DNA of 64,000 bases from Candidatus Leptofilum proximum (GCA_016710325.1 JADJXK010000002.1:5394001-5458000); one strand, 5' to 3'; shown: positions 16,626 to 26,512, numbered from the stretch's first letter. Notes: generated from the sequence alone by a model not told the origin. A program made the numbers and translations.

Positions 16626-19600
16626 ATGACGTCCATTGCCCAACTTTATTTAGCAGCCTTTATCATCATCAGCGCTGAGCTGATGCTAATGATGTATATT
16701 CTGATGTTGCAGCCCAGCCAGCGCAGCAACCAGCTGTTTGCTGTGTACATGCTGACGCTGGTGGTTAGCAGCTACAATATTTTGGTTGTGAGCACAACCA
16801 GCGATGTTTTTAGCGTTTACAGTGCTTCCCGGATGCACGCACTGGCTACGCTGCTGGCCGGGCCTCTGCTGTGGCTCTTGCTGTGGAACACATTTGTGCC
16901 GAAGCATCAGTTCACGCGCTGGCTGTCGGTACTTTTGCAGACGTTGACGGCCGTTGTCCTGGTGGTGGGGGTAATTGATTGGCTCACGGCCGCTGGCTGG
17001 CTGTTCCACTTTGATGCTGCGCTTTACGGCGGAGGTTATGTGCCGGTGAACCAGGTGTTAAACGGCCGTTTTAGCAGTATCTTTTATGCCGTTTTTATCC
17101 CCCTGCTCAACACCCTATTGATTGTTCCCATTAGCTGGTTTGCCTTTACACCGCTGCTGCCAGAACGTCTGCGGCGGGCGGCCAGGGTGCTGCTGCTTTT
17201 TTCCTTTTCCGTGCTGCTGCTTTACCTGCCCTGGTTCGATTTGCCACCGGCATTGCGCAGCATGTTGACCCCTGTATTTGCCGCCGTTGGTGCTGGCTGG
17301 GTTGTGAGCACCTACCGGTTTTTTTCACCCATGCAGCTGGCGATGAAGCAGGTGGTTGATACGGTAATGATTGGCCTGCTGGTGTTCGATGAGCAGTTGG
17401 TGCTGGTAGATGCCAACGCGTTTTCGGTGCAGCATCTGCCAATTCAACTGGCCAAGGACAGAGGAACACTTTCCTTTGCGGCGCTGGTTAAACGGCTGCT
17501 GCCGGATGTGGAGAACGAGGCAGAGCTGCGGCAGTTGGAAACGGCCGTTCGGCAGAATCCAGAGCAAAGTTACCAGCAAGAAATTGTGCTGCGTGACGGC
17601 CGTTCCTCAGCAGCAGCCGCCAAAAGCTCGGCCAACACCTGGATCCTGCTGGCCATTCGCCCCGTCTACAACAACAACCAGATATTTCTTGGCCTTTCCT
17701 GCTCGCTGGAAGATTTAACCGTGGAACGGCGTACTCAGGCCTACATAACGGAAACCCACAAAACCATTGAGCAGTCGGCCTACAACCAGGCGCTGTTGAA
17801 CGACATTACTCAGGCGGCGATTAGCGCCCAAGATTTTGAAACCACGCTTTCTGTACTGGCCAGCCGGTTGGTCGGCCTGTTTGCCGCAGACCATTGCTAC
17901 ATTTCGTTGTGGGATGAGGTGGAACAGCGCTCCCGGCCAGTGATTGCCTATGGTGAAGGCACCGAGCCTTATCTGACGGTGAGACGGGAAAGGGATGAAA
18001 TGTCCATTTCAACGGCCGTACAGCGCAGCCGACGGGTGCTGGCCATTGAAGACATAGGTGAATCGCCCTTTGCCGCTGGTAAAGGACGCCTGCTGCCATC
18101 GCGAAGCCTCCTGGCGCTGCCCATGATTGCGGATGAGCAGTTTGTAGGTACCCTAATCGTTGGGTTTAACCAGGCCCGCACCTTTATTCAAGAGGAAATC
18201 ACTTTGGGCGTGCAAATTGCCCGGCAGCTTACGCTGGCCATCTTCAAAAACTACCTGTTAGCGACTGAAAAAGAGCAGCGTGTTTTGTTAGAAGCACTGC
18301 AGGCAGCCAGCCAGGCGCTCACCAGTACGCTGGATTTTGAGCAAGTTTTGGATCGGATTTTGGAGGAGATGGGTCGTGTGATTCCGTATGACGCAGCCCA
18401 TTTTGCGCTCATTGACAATGATGAAGCGGTCATTGTCCGCCGTCGTCACTTCGACCCTGACCAATCGCGCGCCGAAATTGCCCGACAACTTGAGCAGTTT
18501 AGCCGTTTTCAGATCAAAGAAATGACTTCCCTGCGCCGGATGTATGAAACAAAACGGCCGTTGCTCATCAGCAACACCGCTAAATACCCAGGGTGGATGA
18601 AACTGGTAGGCCAGGTGAAATCCTGGCTGGGTGTACCCCTGGTGGTTGGCAATATACCTATCGCGTTTTTGATGGTAGATAAGTTCGAGGCGGATTTTTA
18701 CCAGCGCCGCCACGAGGAGTGGCTGACGGCCTTTGCCAGCCAGGCAACGCTGGCCCTGCAGCATGCCCAGTTTTTCACCGAAATCCAGCGCCGGGTTACG
18801 GAACTGGAAGCGCTCAGCACCGTCTCTGCTGCGCTGCGGTCGTCCGAGACGGTGCCGGTGATTTTGCAGGCGGTGCTCCAGGCGATGGTGGAGATTTTGT
18901 CGGCGCGTGTGGGGGTGGCCTTTGTGGTGAATGAGGCGGGAACGGCCGTTGTCTCCCAGGCAAGTTACCCCATCGACTTTTACCCCAAAGACATTGTCTA
19001 CCCCCTGGGCGAAGGCATCACCGGCTTTGTGGCCCAAACCGGGCAGGTCTACATCACCCGAGACATCCACACCGATCCCCGGATGATTTCTATGCCCGGC
19101 GAGCCAGAATCCATCGCGCAGCTGCACTCCACCATTGCCCTGCCGCTCATCAGCGAAGAGGGCATTTTGGGGGTTATCCACCTCGGACTGGACAAGGTGT
19201 ATGAGTTTGCCGACGATGAAATCCACACGCTGCGGGCCATGAGCGACATCGTGGCCAACGGCCTGCAGCGCCTGCACCTCATGCAAACCCTGGAAGCGCG
19301 TGTTGCCAGCCGCACCTATGACCTGGAAACCGCCAATGAGCGGCTGCAAGAGCTGGATAAGCTCAAAACCAAGTTCATCGCTGATGTGTCTCATGAACTG
19401 CGTACGCCCGTGGCCAACTTAAGCATTTACATCGACCTGCTACAGCACGGATATCCCGAAAAGCAGGCGCATTACATCACCGTATTGCAGCAGCAAGCCG
19501 CCCGGCTCACCGACCTGGTAGAGGCCACCCTGGGCCTGTCTCGCCTGGAGATGGGGGCGCAAGACCTGGCGTTAGGACCTGTGGCGCTTAACCCGGTGGT

Positions 19601-20102
19601 GGCCGATATTTTGCTCGGGCACCAGGCGCGGGCCGAGGGATTTGGTCTGCAAATAGCGGGCCAGTTTGAGCCCCAACTGCCGCCGGTGCGCGGCAACCAG
19701 ACCCAGCTGTCGCAGCTGGTGACCAACCTGGTGGCCAACGCTATCAACTACAGTAGGCAGGGTGGATGGATTCGCGTGGAGACGTTTAGCCACAACGACG
19801 ACATGGTGTGCCTGCGCGTTTCGGATGATGGCATTGGCATTTCTGAAGAGGAGATGCCCCACCTGTTCGACCGCTTCTATCGCGGCCAGCGCACAGGCCA
19901 ATCCAACATTCCCGGCACGGGGTTGGGGCTGGCCATCGTCAAAGAAATTGTGGATTTGCACCAGGGGCAGATTGAAGTGAGCAGCCAGCTTAATGAAGGC
20001 ACGCAGTTCTCGGTTTATTTGCCGCTAGACCGCAGCCAGGAGCGGCCGCAGCCGCAAACCCCAGTGTTGGCCCCTGAAGAACCACACAGTTTTGTTGAAT
20101 AG
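16626..20102 (+). CDS. Large hybrid-input sensor histidine kinase (7TM-PAS-GAF-GAF-GAF)
   Basis: A 1158-residue membrane kinase. Residues 1-230 hold about seven hydrophobic helices (LYLAAFIIISAELMLMMYIL onwards). A PAS-like domain follows near 235-365 (VVDTVMIGLLVFDEQLVLVD), then three GAF domains at about 385-540, 555-720 and 725-890, a coiled linker, HisKA with the phospho-acceptor His923 in DVSHELRTPV, and the ATPase domain with NAINY, DDGIGI and GTGLGLAIVKEI. It should autophosphorylate in response to membrane or ligand signals. No receiver domain or response regulator lies beside it, so the partner is elsewhere. Several ACGGCCGT copies fall inside. No ribosome site precedes the ATG. Confidence 0.93.
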   Translation: MTSIAQLYLAAFIIISAELMLMMYILMLQPSQRSNQLFAVYMLTLVVSSYNILVVSTTSDVFSVYSASRMHALATLLAGPLLWLLLWNTFVPKHQFTRWLSVLLQTLTAVVLVVGVIDWLTAAGWLFHFDAALYGGGYVPVNQVLNGRFSSIFYAVFIPLLNTLLIVPISWFAFTPLLPERLRRAARVLLLFSFSVLLLYLPWFDLPPALRSMLTPVFAAVGAGWVVSTYRFFSPMQLAMKQVVDTVMIGLLVFDEQLVLVDANAFSVQHLPIQLAKDRGTLSFAALVKRLLPDVENEAELRQLETAVRQNPEQSYQQEIVLRDGRSSAAAAKSSANTWILLAIRPVYNNNQIFLGLSCSLEDLTVERRTQAYITETHKTIEQSAYNQALLNDITQAAISAQDFETTLSVLASRLVGLFAADHCYISLWDEVEQRSRPVIAYGEGTEPYLTVRRERDEMSISTAVQRSRRVLAIEDIGESPFAAGKGRLLPSRSLLALPMIADEQFVGTLIVGFNQARTFIQEEITLGVQIARQLTLAIFKNYLLATEKEQRVLLEALQAASQALTSTLDFEQVLDRILEEMGRVIPYDAAHFALIDNDEAVIVRRRHFDPDQSRAEIARQLEQFSRFQIKEMTSLRRMYETKRPLLISNTAKYPGWMKLVGQVKSWLGVPLVVGNIPIAFLMVDKFEADFYQRRHEEWLTAFASQATLALQHAQFFTEIQRRVTELEALSTVSAALRSSETVPVILQAVLQAMVEILSARVGVAFVVNEAGTAVVSQASYPIDFYPKDIVYPLGEGITGFVAQTGQVYITRDIHTDPRMISMPGEPESIAQLHSTIALPLISEEGILGVIHLGLDKVYEFADDEIHTLRAMSDIVANGLQRLHLMQTLEARVASRTYDLETANERLQELDKLKTKFIADVSHELRTPVANLSIYIDLLQHGYPEKQAHYITVLQQQAARLTDLVEATLGLSRLEMGAQDLALGPVALNPVVADILLGHQARAEGFGLQIAGQFEPQLPPVRGNQTQLSQLVTNLVANAINYSRQGGWIRVETFSHNDDMVCLRVSDDGIGISEEEMPHLFDRFYRGQRTGQSNIPGTGLGLAIVKEIVDLHQGQIEVSSQLNEGTQFSVYLPLDRSQERPQPQTPVLAPEEPHSFVE

Positions 20103-20116
20103 TCCAAGGAGAGCAT

Positions 20117-20836
20117 ATGGAAACTGTCCCGCGTTTTTTAACGGCCGAATGGCGCTATCTGATCATGCTGAATTACCATATCGATCCAGAGGTGTTACGG
20201 CCGTTTATCCCCCAAGGCACCGAACTGGACACCTGGCAAGACCAGACCTTTATCAGCGTGGTTGGCTTCTTGTTCCAAGACACGCGCTTGCTGGGGCTGG
20301 CCATCCCGCGCCACGTCAATTTTGAGGAGCTGAACCTGCGTTTTTACGTGCGGCGCAAGGGGCCGGAAGGGTGGCGTCGCGGTGTGGTGTTTATCAAAGA
20401 GCTGGTGCCGCGCCGGGCCATCGCCACTACAGCCCGCCTGGTGTACAACGAAAATTACGCGGCCGTGCCTATGCGCCATGAAATTGTGAGTAATGAGAAG
20501 GAAACGGCCGTAACCTACGCCTGGCGTTGGCAAAAAGCGTGGCATTCGGTACAACTACGGGCCGAAGGCCAGCCCCAGCCGCTGCAGCCTGGCTCGCAGG
20601 CAGAATTTATCACCGAACATTACTGGGGCTACGCCCGACAGCGGAATAGTGGCACCGTGGAATACCGGGTAGAACATCCCCCGTGGAATGTCTGGCAGGC
20701 GGCCGACTACCGCTTCGACTGCGATGTCGCCTCGCTGTACGGCCCACTGTTTGTGCCCGTTTTGCAGGCCACACCCGCCTCGGCCTTTCTGGCGGATGGA
20801 TCGGCCGTAACCGTCCGGCGCGGCGTAAGAATTTAG
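20117..20836 (+). CDS. DUF2071 (YqjF-like) protein
   Basis: A 239-residue protein of the YqjF/DUF2071 family. It starts ETVPRFLTAEWRYLIMLNYH and contains EVLRPFIPQGTELDTWQ, the conserved PxGxxLD region, then VGFLFQDTRLLG, ELNLRFYVRR, VVFIKELVPR and HPPWNVWQA. The family has no assigned reaction; the fold is acetoacetate-decarboxylase-like. AAGGAGAG lies eight bases before the ATG, and the gene starts 14 bases after the kinase stop, suggesting co-transcription. Confidence 0.88.
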   Translation: METVPRFLTAEWRYLIMLNYHIDPEVLRPFIPQGTELDTWQDQTFISVVGFLFQDTRLLGLAIPRHVNFEELNLRFYVRRKGPEGWRRGVVFIKELVPRRAIATTARLVYNENYAAVPMRHEIVSNEKETAVTYAWRWQKAWHSVQLRAEGQPQPLQPGSQAEFITEHYWGYARQRNSGTVEYRVEHPPWNVWQAADYRFDCDVASLYGPLFVPVLQATPASAFLADGSAVTVRRGVRI

Positions 20837-20842
20837 GAGCGG

Positions 20843-20897
20843 CTAGTGGTTTGTGGCTGGTAAAACCACTAGCCACGAGCCACCAGCCACTACGACA
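20843..20897. repeat. GGTTTGTGGCTGGTAAAACCACTAGCC phrase repeat
   Basis: Short GTGGTTTGTGGCTGG phrase followed by CCACTAGCCACGAGCCACC. Together they form an imperfect hairpin between the DUF2071 gene and mgsA. Confidence 0.65.
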
Positions 20898-20909
20898 GTA
20901 GGAGTAAAA

Positions 20910-21392
20910 ATGGCACAACAAGAAGTCCTCATGCAGGCTCGTAAAAAAATCGCGCTCGTGGCTCACGATCACAAGAAGGATGATTTGCTGGCCTGGGCCA
21001 GGTATAACCTGGACGTGCTGCAGCAGCATACCCTGTACGCCTCGGGCACCACCGGCTGGCTGCTGGAATCCGAGCTGGGCCTGGAAATCGACAAGCTGAT
21101 GAGCGGCCCGCTGGGCGGCGACCAGCAAATTGGGGCCAAAATTGCCGAAGGGGAAATTGATACCCTCATCTTTTTCTGGGATCCCTTGCAGGCTCAGCCC
21201 CATGACCCGGACGTAAAAGCGCTGCTGCGGCTGGCGACCGTGTGGAACATCCCAGTAGCCACCAACCGCACCACGGCCGATTTCATCATATCGTCGCCCC
21301 TGATGCACACCAGCTACGCCCGCCAGCTTACCGACTACGAGGAGTACAAGCAGCGCCTCAGCCATCTCTACGGCGCCGACACAACAAAATAA
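20910..21392 (+). CDS. mgsA: Methylglyoxal synthase
   Basis: A 160-residue enzyme that converts dihydroxyacetone phosphate to methylglyoxal and phosphate, a bypass of lower glycolysis when phosphate is short. KIALVAHDHKKDDLLAWARY, YASGTTGWLL, SGPLGGDQQIGAKIAEGEID with the catalytic Asp, and FFWDPLQAQPHDPDVKALLR are all diagnostic. The frame is open from 20853, but ATG 20910 has TAGGAG seven bases upstream and the earlier codons lie in a phrase repeat. Confidence 0.97.
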   Translation: MAQQEVLMQARKKIALVAHDHKKDDLLAWARYNLDVLQQHTLYASGTTGWLLESELGLEIDKLMSGPLGGDQQIGAKIAEGEIDTLIFFWDPLQAQPHDPDVKALLRLATVWNIPVATNRTTADFIISSPLMHTSYARQLTDYEEYKQRLSHLYGADTTK

Positions 21393-21401
21393 CACGCGGA
21401 C

Positions 21402-21452
21402 TTCACGCAAAGGCGCAAAGGTATAAAATTTCCTCTTTGCGCCTTTGTGTGA
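21402..21452 (+). terminator. Long inverted repeat after mgsA
   Basis: TTCACGCAAAGGCGCAAAG pairs with CTTTGCGCCTTTGTGTGAA (one mismatch). It lies 10 bases after the mgsA stop. There is no clear U-run, so it may be a phrase repeat acting as a terminator. Confidence 0.6.
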
Positions 21453-21532
21453 ATCAATAAAGCAGTCTGTGTGTCGGTTTGTTTCGGCAGGTGGATCATC
21501 TGCCAAATCCAAGTAAAATCCCACAAATGAGA

Positions 21533-21560
21533 ATCCACAGATTTCGCAGATGACACAGAT
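21533..21560. repeat. CACAGATTTCGCAGATGACACAGATT phrase repeat
   Basis: A copy of the CAGATT family seen at 14640 and 39003, in the spacer before ilvE. Confidence 0.6.
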
Positions 21561-21636
21561 TTGTGGTAAACGCAGCCGAACCATTTACCAGATTTAATCC
21601 GTGTTCATCCGTGGCCTATTTTCGTAGGAGACAAAC

Positions 21637-22713
21637 ATGGAAATTGAAGTAGTAGAACTGGATCCAACCGCTCTGAAAACGCCCCCTACCGACGATTTTG
21701 GTTTTGGCAATAAATTCTCCAACCGGATGTTTAGCCAGAAGTACAGCCCGGAAAAGGGCTGGCACAACGCCAAAATTGGCCCGTATGAGGATTTTAGCTT
21801 GCCCCCGGCAACGGCCGTTTTCCACTACGCCCAGGAAATATTCGAAGGTACCAAAGCCTACCGCCGCGCCGACGGCCACATTAACCTGTTTCGACCGTGG
21901 GAAAACATGAAGCGGTTTAACAACTCCGCCCGCCGCATGTCTATGGCCGTGGTGGATGAAGAAGATCATCTCAACGCCATCATCAAGCTCATTGAGCTGG
22001 AGCATGAGTGGGTGCCCGGTGCCGCAGGTGCCAGCCTCTACATTCGCCCCACGATGATCGCCACCGATGCCGCTTTGGGCGTGCACGCCAGCAGCAATTA
22101 CCTGCACTTTGTCATCGTGGGGCCGGTAGGCGCGTATTTCAAAGGCGGCTTTAACCCCGTACCCGTGTACATCTCCGACACTTACCGGCGGGCGGTGCGC
22201 GGCGGCGTGGGCGATGCAAAAACGGGTGGAAACTATGCCGCCAGCCTGTACGTGGGCGAGCAGGCCAGGCAAAAAGGGTACTCCCAGGTGCTTTGGCTGG
22301 ACGCCATCGAAGGGCGCTACGTGGAAGAAGTGGGCGCGATGAACATCTGCTTTGTCTACGAAGGTCGCCAGATCGTCACCCCGCCGCTGACTGGCTCCAT
22401 TTTGCCGGGCATCACGCGCAAATCGGTGATTGAGCTGGGGCGTGACCTGGGCTACGAAGTGTGTGAAGAACCAATAGACGTGCACCAGATGCTGGCCGAC
22501 GTCAAAAGTGGCAAGATCACCGAGGTGTTTGGCTGCGGTACGGCCGCTGTCATCGCCCCGGTTGGCCAGTTTGGCTTCAAAGACGCGGCGTATGTCATCA
22601 ACGACAACCAGCCGGGGCCGGTGTCCAAACACCTGTACGACGAGCTGACCGGGATTCAATACGGCCGTCTGCCCGACCGCTTCAACTGGACCCACACTAT
22701 TCACGTAAATTGA
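21637..22713 (+). CDS. ilvE: Branched-chain amino acid aminotransferase
   Basis: A 358-residue PLP enzyme (fold type IV) that makes Val, Leu and Ile from their 2-oxo acids and glutamate. HYAQEIFEGTKAYR (near 65), DAKTGGNYAASLYVGEQAR with the PLP Lys near 193, GYSQVLWLDAIEGRYVEEVG and GSILPGITRKSVIEL are diagnostic of the long bacterial/eukaryotic BCAT subgroup. AGGAGAC precedes the ATG. No Leu-, Val- or Ile-rich leader peptide was found upstream, so attenuation is not indicated. A terminator follows. Confidence 0.96.
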   Translation: MEIEVVELDPTALKTPPTDDFGFGNKFSNRMFSQKYSPEKGWHNAKIGPYEDFSLPPATAVFHYAQEIFEGTKAYRRADGHINLFRPWENMKRFNNSARRMSMAVVDEEDHLNAIIKLIELEHEWVPGAAGASLYIRPTMIATDAALGVHASSNYLHFVIVGPVGAYFKGGFNPVPVYISDTYRRAVRGGVGDAKTGGNYAASLYVGEQARQKGYSQVLWLDAIEGRYVEEVGAMNICFVYEGRQIVTPPLTGSILPGITRKSVIELGRDLGYEVCEEPIDVHQMLADVKSGKITEVFGCGTAAVIAPVGQFGFKDAAYVINDNQPGPVSKHLYDELTGIQYGRLPDRFNWTHTIHVN

Positions 22714-22776
22714 CACCATTTGAGAGCCGCCCCGCCAGCTCTGATAGCTTCTGGCGGCAAAATGGAAAGATACTCG

Positions 22777-22811
22777 CAGCTGGATTCAAGATTGGGTCCA
22801 GCTTTTTATTT
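22777..22811 (+). terminator. Terminator after ilvE
   Basis: AGCTGGA (22778-22784) pairs with TCCAGCT (22797-22803), followed by TTTTTATTT. A second stem, CCGCCAG/CTGGCGG, lies just before it at about 22731-22756. Confidence 0.8.
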
Positions 22812-22818
22812 GCTTTAT

Positions 22819-22875
22819 AAAGTAATTGGGTAATTGAGTAATCCGGTAATTACCCAGTTACTCAATTACTCAATG
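22819..22875. repeat. GTAATTGGGTAATTGAGTAA phrase repeat
   Basis: GTAATTGGGTAATTGAG phrases followed by the complementary TTACCCAGTTACTCAATTACTC. The same family lies at 32880-32957, 40955-41034 and 42553-42616. Confidence 0.8.
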
Positions 22876-22889
22876 ACTGGAGATTTTGT

Positions 22890-24032
22890 ATGCGTGAAGT
22901 AGCAATTTTAGGCGTGGGGCAAACGGCCGTTCGCGAGCAGTGGGATCGATCCATTCGCCAGCTGGCTGTGGCGGCGGGCCGCGCTGCCATGCAAGATGCC
23001 GGGGTGGCGCGCGTGGACGCCATCTACGTCGGCAATATGACTAGCGGCCTGCTCAACCAGCAAATGCAGCTGGGCGCCCTCGTCGCCGATCATTTAAACC
23101 AGCACGGCGTGGAAGCCGTCAAAATGGAAGCCGCCTGCGGTTCCGCCGGGTCGGCCATGCGCCAGGGGCTGCTGGCCGTGGCCAGCGGCGAGCTGGATGC
23201 CGTGCTTGTCATCGGCGTGGAGAAGATGACCGAGACGGTGTTCAAAGAGACTACCGCCGCCCTCACCACGGCGGCCGATGCCGACTACGAAATCATTCAC
23301 GGCGTCACCTTTGTCGGGCTGAACGCCCTCATCATGCGCCGGTACATGCACGAGTACGGCTACCAGCGGTCCGACTTTGCACCGTTTCCCCTTAACGCCC
23401 ACAGCAACGGGGCCAAAAATCCCAACGCCATGTTCCAGGAACCGATCACCCAGCGCATCTACGACAAGGGGCGCATTGTGGCCGATCCCATCAGCCTGTT
23501 TGACGCCTCGCCGATTGGTGACGGCGCGGCGGCGCTGCTGCTGGTGCCTGCCGCCAAAGCGCCGCAGGCAGTGCGTGTCATTGGGTCGGCTTCGGCCACG
23601 GACACGCTGGCGGTGCACGACCGGCACGATCTGCTCTGGCTGATGGCCGCAGAACAGTCGGCGCAGCGGGCGTATGCCCAGGCGGGTGTCGGGCCGCAGG
23701 ACATCGATCTGTTTGAGCTGCATGATGCCTTCAGCGTGATGGCTGCCCTCTCGCTCGAAGCCACTGGCTTTGCCGAGCGGGGGCAGGGGGTGCGATTGGC
23801 GCAGGACGGGGCGATCTTCCCGGACGGCCGTATTCCCATCTGCACCATGGGCGGGTTGAAGGCGCGCGGGCATCCGGTAGGCGCCACCGGCCTCTACCAG
23901 CTGGCCGAGGCCACGCTCCAGCTCCGCGGCCAGGCCGGTGCGGCGCAAATCCCCGATGCCAAAATCGCCATGACACAAAACATTGGCGGCAGCGGGGCGA
24001 CCATTGTGACGCATATTTTGGAACGGCCGTAG
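22890..24032 (+). CDS. Thiolase-family acyl-CoA acetyltransferase
   Basis: A 380-residue thiolase. The nucleophilic Cys is in MEAACGSAGSAMRQG (near 80), and the C-terminal catalytic motifs are ELHDAFSVM (His near 278) and GGLKARGHPVGATGLYQ. This pattern matches SCP-x or archaeal-type thiolases more than the FadA type, which have CxG near the end; here MTQNIGGSGATIV takes its place. In related genomes such enzymes work with a DUF35 protein and HMG-CoA synthase in the mevalonate pathway, but neither is here. TGGAGA precedes the ATG. Confidence 0.9.
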   Translation: MREVAILGVGQTAVREQWDRSIRQLAVAAGRAAMQDAGVARVDAIYVGNMTSGLLNQQMQLGALVADHLNQHGVEAVKMEAACGSAGSAMRQGLLAVASGELDAVLVIGVEKMTETVFKETTAALTTAADADYEIIHGVTFVGLNALIMRRYMHEYGYQRSDFAPFPLNAHSNGAKNPNAMFQEPITQRIYDKGRIVADPISLFDASPIGDGAAALLLVPAAKAPQAVRVIGSASATDTLAVHDRHDLLWLMAAEQSAQRAYAQAGVGPQDIDLFELHDAFSVMAALSLEATGFAERGQGVRLAQDGAIFPDGRIPICTMGGLKARGHPVGATGLYQLAEATLQLRGQAGAAQIPDAKIAMTQNIGGSGATIVTHILERP

Positions 24033-24035
24033 GGA

Positions 24036-24138
24036 CGGTGATCGGTAAACGGTAAACGGTAATCGGTAAACGGATTACCGTTCACCGCTCACCGATTAGT
24101 GATAACGGCTCACCGATAACCGATTACCGATCACCGCA
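24036..24138. repeat. CGGTAATCGGTAAACGG phrase repeat
   Basis: GTGATCGGTAAACGGTAAACGG phrases followed by the reverse complement (CCGATTACCG) across about 100 bases. Confidence 0.8.
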
Positions 24139-24174
24139 GTTAAGCCATTTCTCACAAAACTTCTGGCAAAGCAG

Positions 24175-24213
24175 GTGGGCAACTAGGAAATAGCTCCTAT
24201 TTGCCCGCTTTTT
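24175..24213 (+). terminator. Terminator after the thiolase gene
   Basis: GGGCAACTAGGA (24177-24188) pairs with TCCTATTTGCCC (24195-24206) with one mismatch; GCTTTTTGC follows. Confidence 0.7.
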
Positions 24214-24348
24214 GCTTCTTTTTTACTGCTTATTGATCGGCAACCGCTACAATGGGCGGATAGTGGAAAGGGCACCGCGCTGTTGGGGTTTTGAAGCGTA
24301 AATTTGCGCCCGACCCTTGCGAACCCGGCAAGAAGAAAAGGGAAAGCC

Positions 24349-26235
24349 GTGTTACATCTGAACCGTAAACATCACATCCACGTTTCACCCCGCCTTCAAT
24401 CAGTATTGCAGCAAATTGTTGATGATGTTGTCAACCGGCTGGGCTGTTTGGGCGCCCTGGCGGCGACCGTGGAAAACGATATGGGGCTTTATGTGCGGGC
24501 CTCGGCTTTTACGGTGCCCAACGGCCGTTTACAGCAAGTGTTTGCCCAAAGCCATGTCAACCTGGAGCCGGGCCAGGCACTGATGTACCTCAATGATGCC
24601 CGGCATCGCTACAACCTCGGTGTCAGCGCCGTCAACGGCGTCAACGTCAACGTCGCACCGCAGCCGGGCCAGCAGCACCTCATCTCCGAACGGTTGTATG
24701 ATTTGTTACGGCCGTTAACCGACCGCGCCACCGCCGATGAAATTCAGCGTGAGCTCAACATCACCCAGGTGGTGGCTGTGCCGCTGGTGGTGCAAAATGA
24801 AGTGGTAGGCGCCATCATGGCCCTGTCGCAAGACACCTTCACCCGGCGCGATGCGGAATTCCTGGAAGCGCTGGGCAATCTGGCGGCCGCCGCTATCCAG
24901 AACAACTATCGTCTGACGGCCATGGAGTCGCTGGAACGGGTCATCTTTGGCCTGCAGGCACGCATGACCGATGAAACGCAGGTGCTGCAAAGTGTGGTTG
25001 ATGCCGTGGTGCAGGAGTTGGGTTACGAGGGCGCCATGGTGGCTACTCTAGAAAACGGCAACGCTCTGCCGGTGCGTGCCTATGCCCTCGATGACACGCC
25101 GCAAATTCTGGCCCACCTGGAACGCAAGGCGGGCATGTCGCTGATCAGCCCAAGGTCGGTGGTGTTTTTAGACAAGCCGCGCTTCCAGGCCAATTTGAGC
25201 GTGCGCGCGGTGAAGGGCATCGACGGCCGTCCGCAAAAGTTTCTCACCTCGGATTATCTGTATGATTTGTTACGGCCGTTTATCAGCCGTGCCCTGGCCG
25301 ACTTTGCTCAACGCATGTTGGGCATCCGCCAGGTCATCGCCGTGCCCTTTTTTGTGGAAGATGAGGTGGTGGGCAACCTCTTTGTGGCCTCCCGGCGCGA
25401 TCACTTTTCCTCGTGGGAAACGTCGCTGCTGACCACATTTGGCCAGCAGGCAGCGGCCGGGATTCGTAACGCCCGGCTTTACCGCGAGGCGGAGGAGCAG
25501 CGCCATATCGCTTCGCTGTTTGGGCGGATGGCTTTCAGCGCTACAGCGGCCGTACACGGCCTGGGCAATCACCTCAGCCTCATCAGCACTTACCTTCAGC
25601 TGCTGCAAAGCGCGGACCACCTGTCTGACGCCGAGCAGAGTGAGCTGGCGTCGATTAACGCCAAGATGGTGGACCGCGTAGAGAAGTCGATGCAGCTGCT
25701 GGACAGTCTGCACGAGCCGTGGCAGCACACCGTGGACAAGGCGGTCAATGTGAACACGTGCCTACGGCGGGCCGTGCGGGATCTCTTCCCGGAATGGCGC
25801 ATTGGGGAAACGGCCGTTGCCGAAACCAATCTCTCCCTGGTCAACGACTCTACCCTCACACTGCGCCTCGACCTGGCCGACGATTTGCCCGCCATCCACA
25901 CCACCCCCGACATGCTCAGCGAAGCTTTTCGCGTTATCCTGAAAAATGGCTACGAAGCCATTCTGAGCCAGAATAAATCGGGAACGCTCTCCATCACCAG
26001 CCGCTTGCAGTCGCCCAAACGCCTGCAAATCGTGGTGCGTGACACCGGCGTGGGCATCCGCCCGGAAGATTTGCCCCGCATTTTTGAAATGGGTTGGAGC
26101 ACCAAAGAGGGTAAGGGCATGGGCTTTGGCCTCTTCTGGACCCGCGACTTCATTCAAGGCCTGGGCGGCTCCATCTACGTAGACAGCAAACCTGGCCAGG
26201 GTACCACCTTCGACATTTCCCTTCCCATCGTCTAA
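24349..26235 (+). CDS. GAF-GAF histidine kinase, soluble
   Basis: A 628-residue kinase with no transmembrane segment. Two similar GAF domains sit at about 15-195 and 215-385; each contains LYDLLRPLTDRA or LYDLLRPFISRA, so the two look duplicated. The probable phospho-acceptor is His403 in AVHGLGNHLSLI, a variant H-box. The ATPase domain has KNGYEAIL, DTGVGIRPEDL and GMGFGLFWTRDF. The frame is open from a TTG at 24304. I chose GTG 24349 because AAAGGGAAAG lies just upstream. A partner regulator is not adjacent. Confidence 0.87.
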   Translation: MLHLNRKHHIHVSPRLQSVLQQIVDDVVNRLGCLGALAATVENDMGLYVRASAFTVPNGRLQQVFAQSHVNLEPGQALMYLNDARHRYNLGVSAVNGVNVNVAPQPGQQHLISERLYDLLRPLTDRATADEIQRELNITQVVAVPLVVQNEVVGAIMALSQDTFTRRDAEFLEALGNLAAAAIQNNYRLTAMESLERVIFGLQARMTDETQVLQSVVDAVVQELGYEGAMVATLENGNALPVRAYALDDTPQILAHLERKAGMSLISPRSVVFLDKPRFQANLSVRAVKGIDGRPQKFLTSDYLYDLLRPFISRALADFAQRMLGIRQVIAVPFFVEDEVVGNLFVASRRDHFSSWETSLLTTFGQQAAAGIRNARLYREAEEQRHIASLFGRMAFSATAAVHGLGNHLSLISTYLQLLQSADHLSDAEQSELASINAKMVDRVEKSMQLLDSLHEPWQHTVDKAVNVNTCLRRAVRDLFPEWRIGETAVAETNLSLVNDSTLTLRLDLADDLPAIHTTPDMLSEAFRVILKNGYEAILSQNKSGTLSITSRLQSPKRLQIVVRDTGVGIRPEDLPRIFEMGWSTKEGKGMGFGLFWTRDFIQGLGGSIYVDSKPGQGTTFDISLPIV

Positions 26236-26265
26236 TTTTGCGGAACCTCTGTTAGTACGGCCAAA

Positions 26266-26512
26266 TTGTCATGCTGAACGCAGTGAAGCATCCCTAAAAC
26301 GTTGCAACTGCGCTGGTTTACTGCTTCGGCAAAGCCTGCACAGGGCTAGGTTAAGAGGGATTCTTCGTTTCACTCAGAATGACAGTTGTCGCTTGTCATG
26401 CTGAACGCAGTGAAGCATCCCTAAAACGTTGCAACTGCACTGATTTACTTCTTTGGCCAAAGCCTGCACAGGAGAAAGCTAAGAGGGATTCTTCGTTTGG
26501 AATCCCGCACGA
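26266..26512. repeat. Two tandem copies of a TGTCATGCTGAACGC element
   Basis: Two copies of about 125 bases (26266-26384 and 26393-26512). Each starts TTGTCATGCTGAACGCAGTG and ends in its inverse (CACTCAGAATGACA), with a middle that is similar in both copies. The second right end is decayed. A third copy is at 31361-31486. They look like MITE-type elements with about 28-bp terminal inverted repeats and encode nothing. Confidence 0.8.
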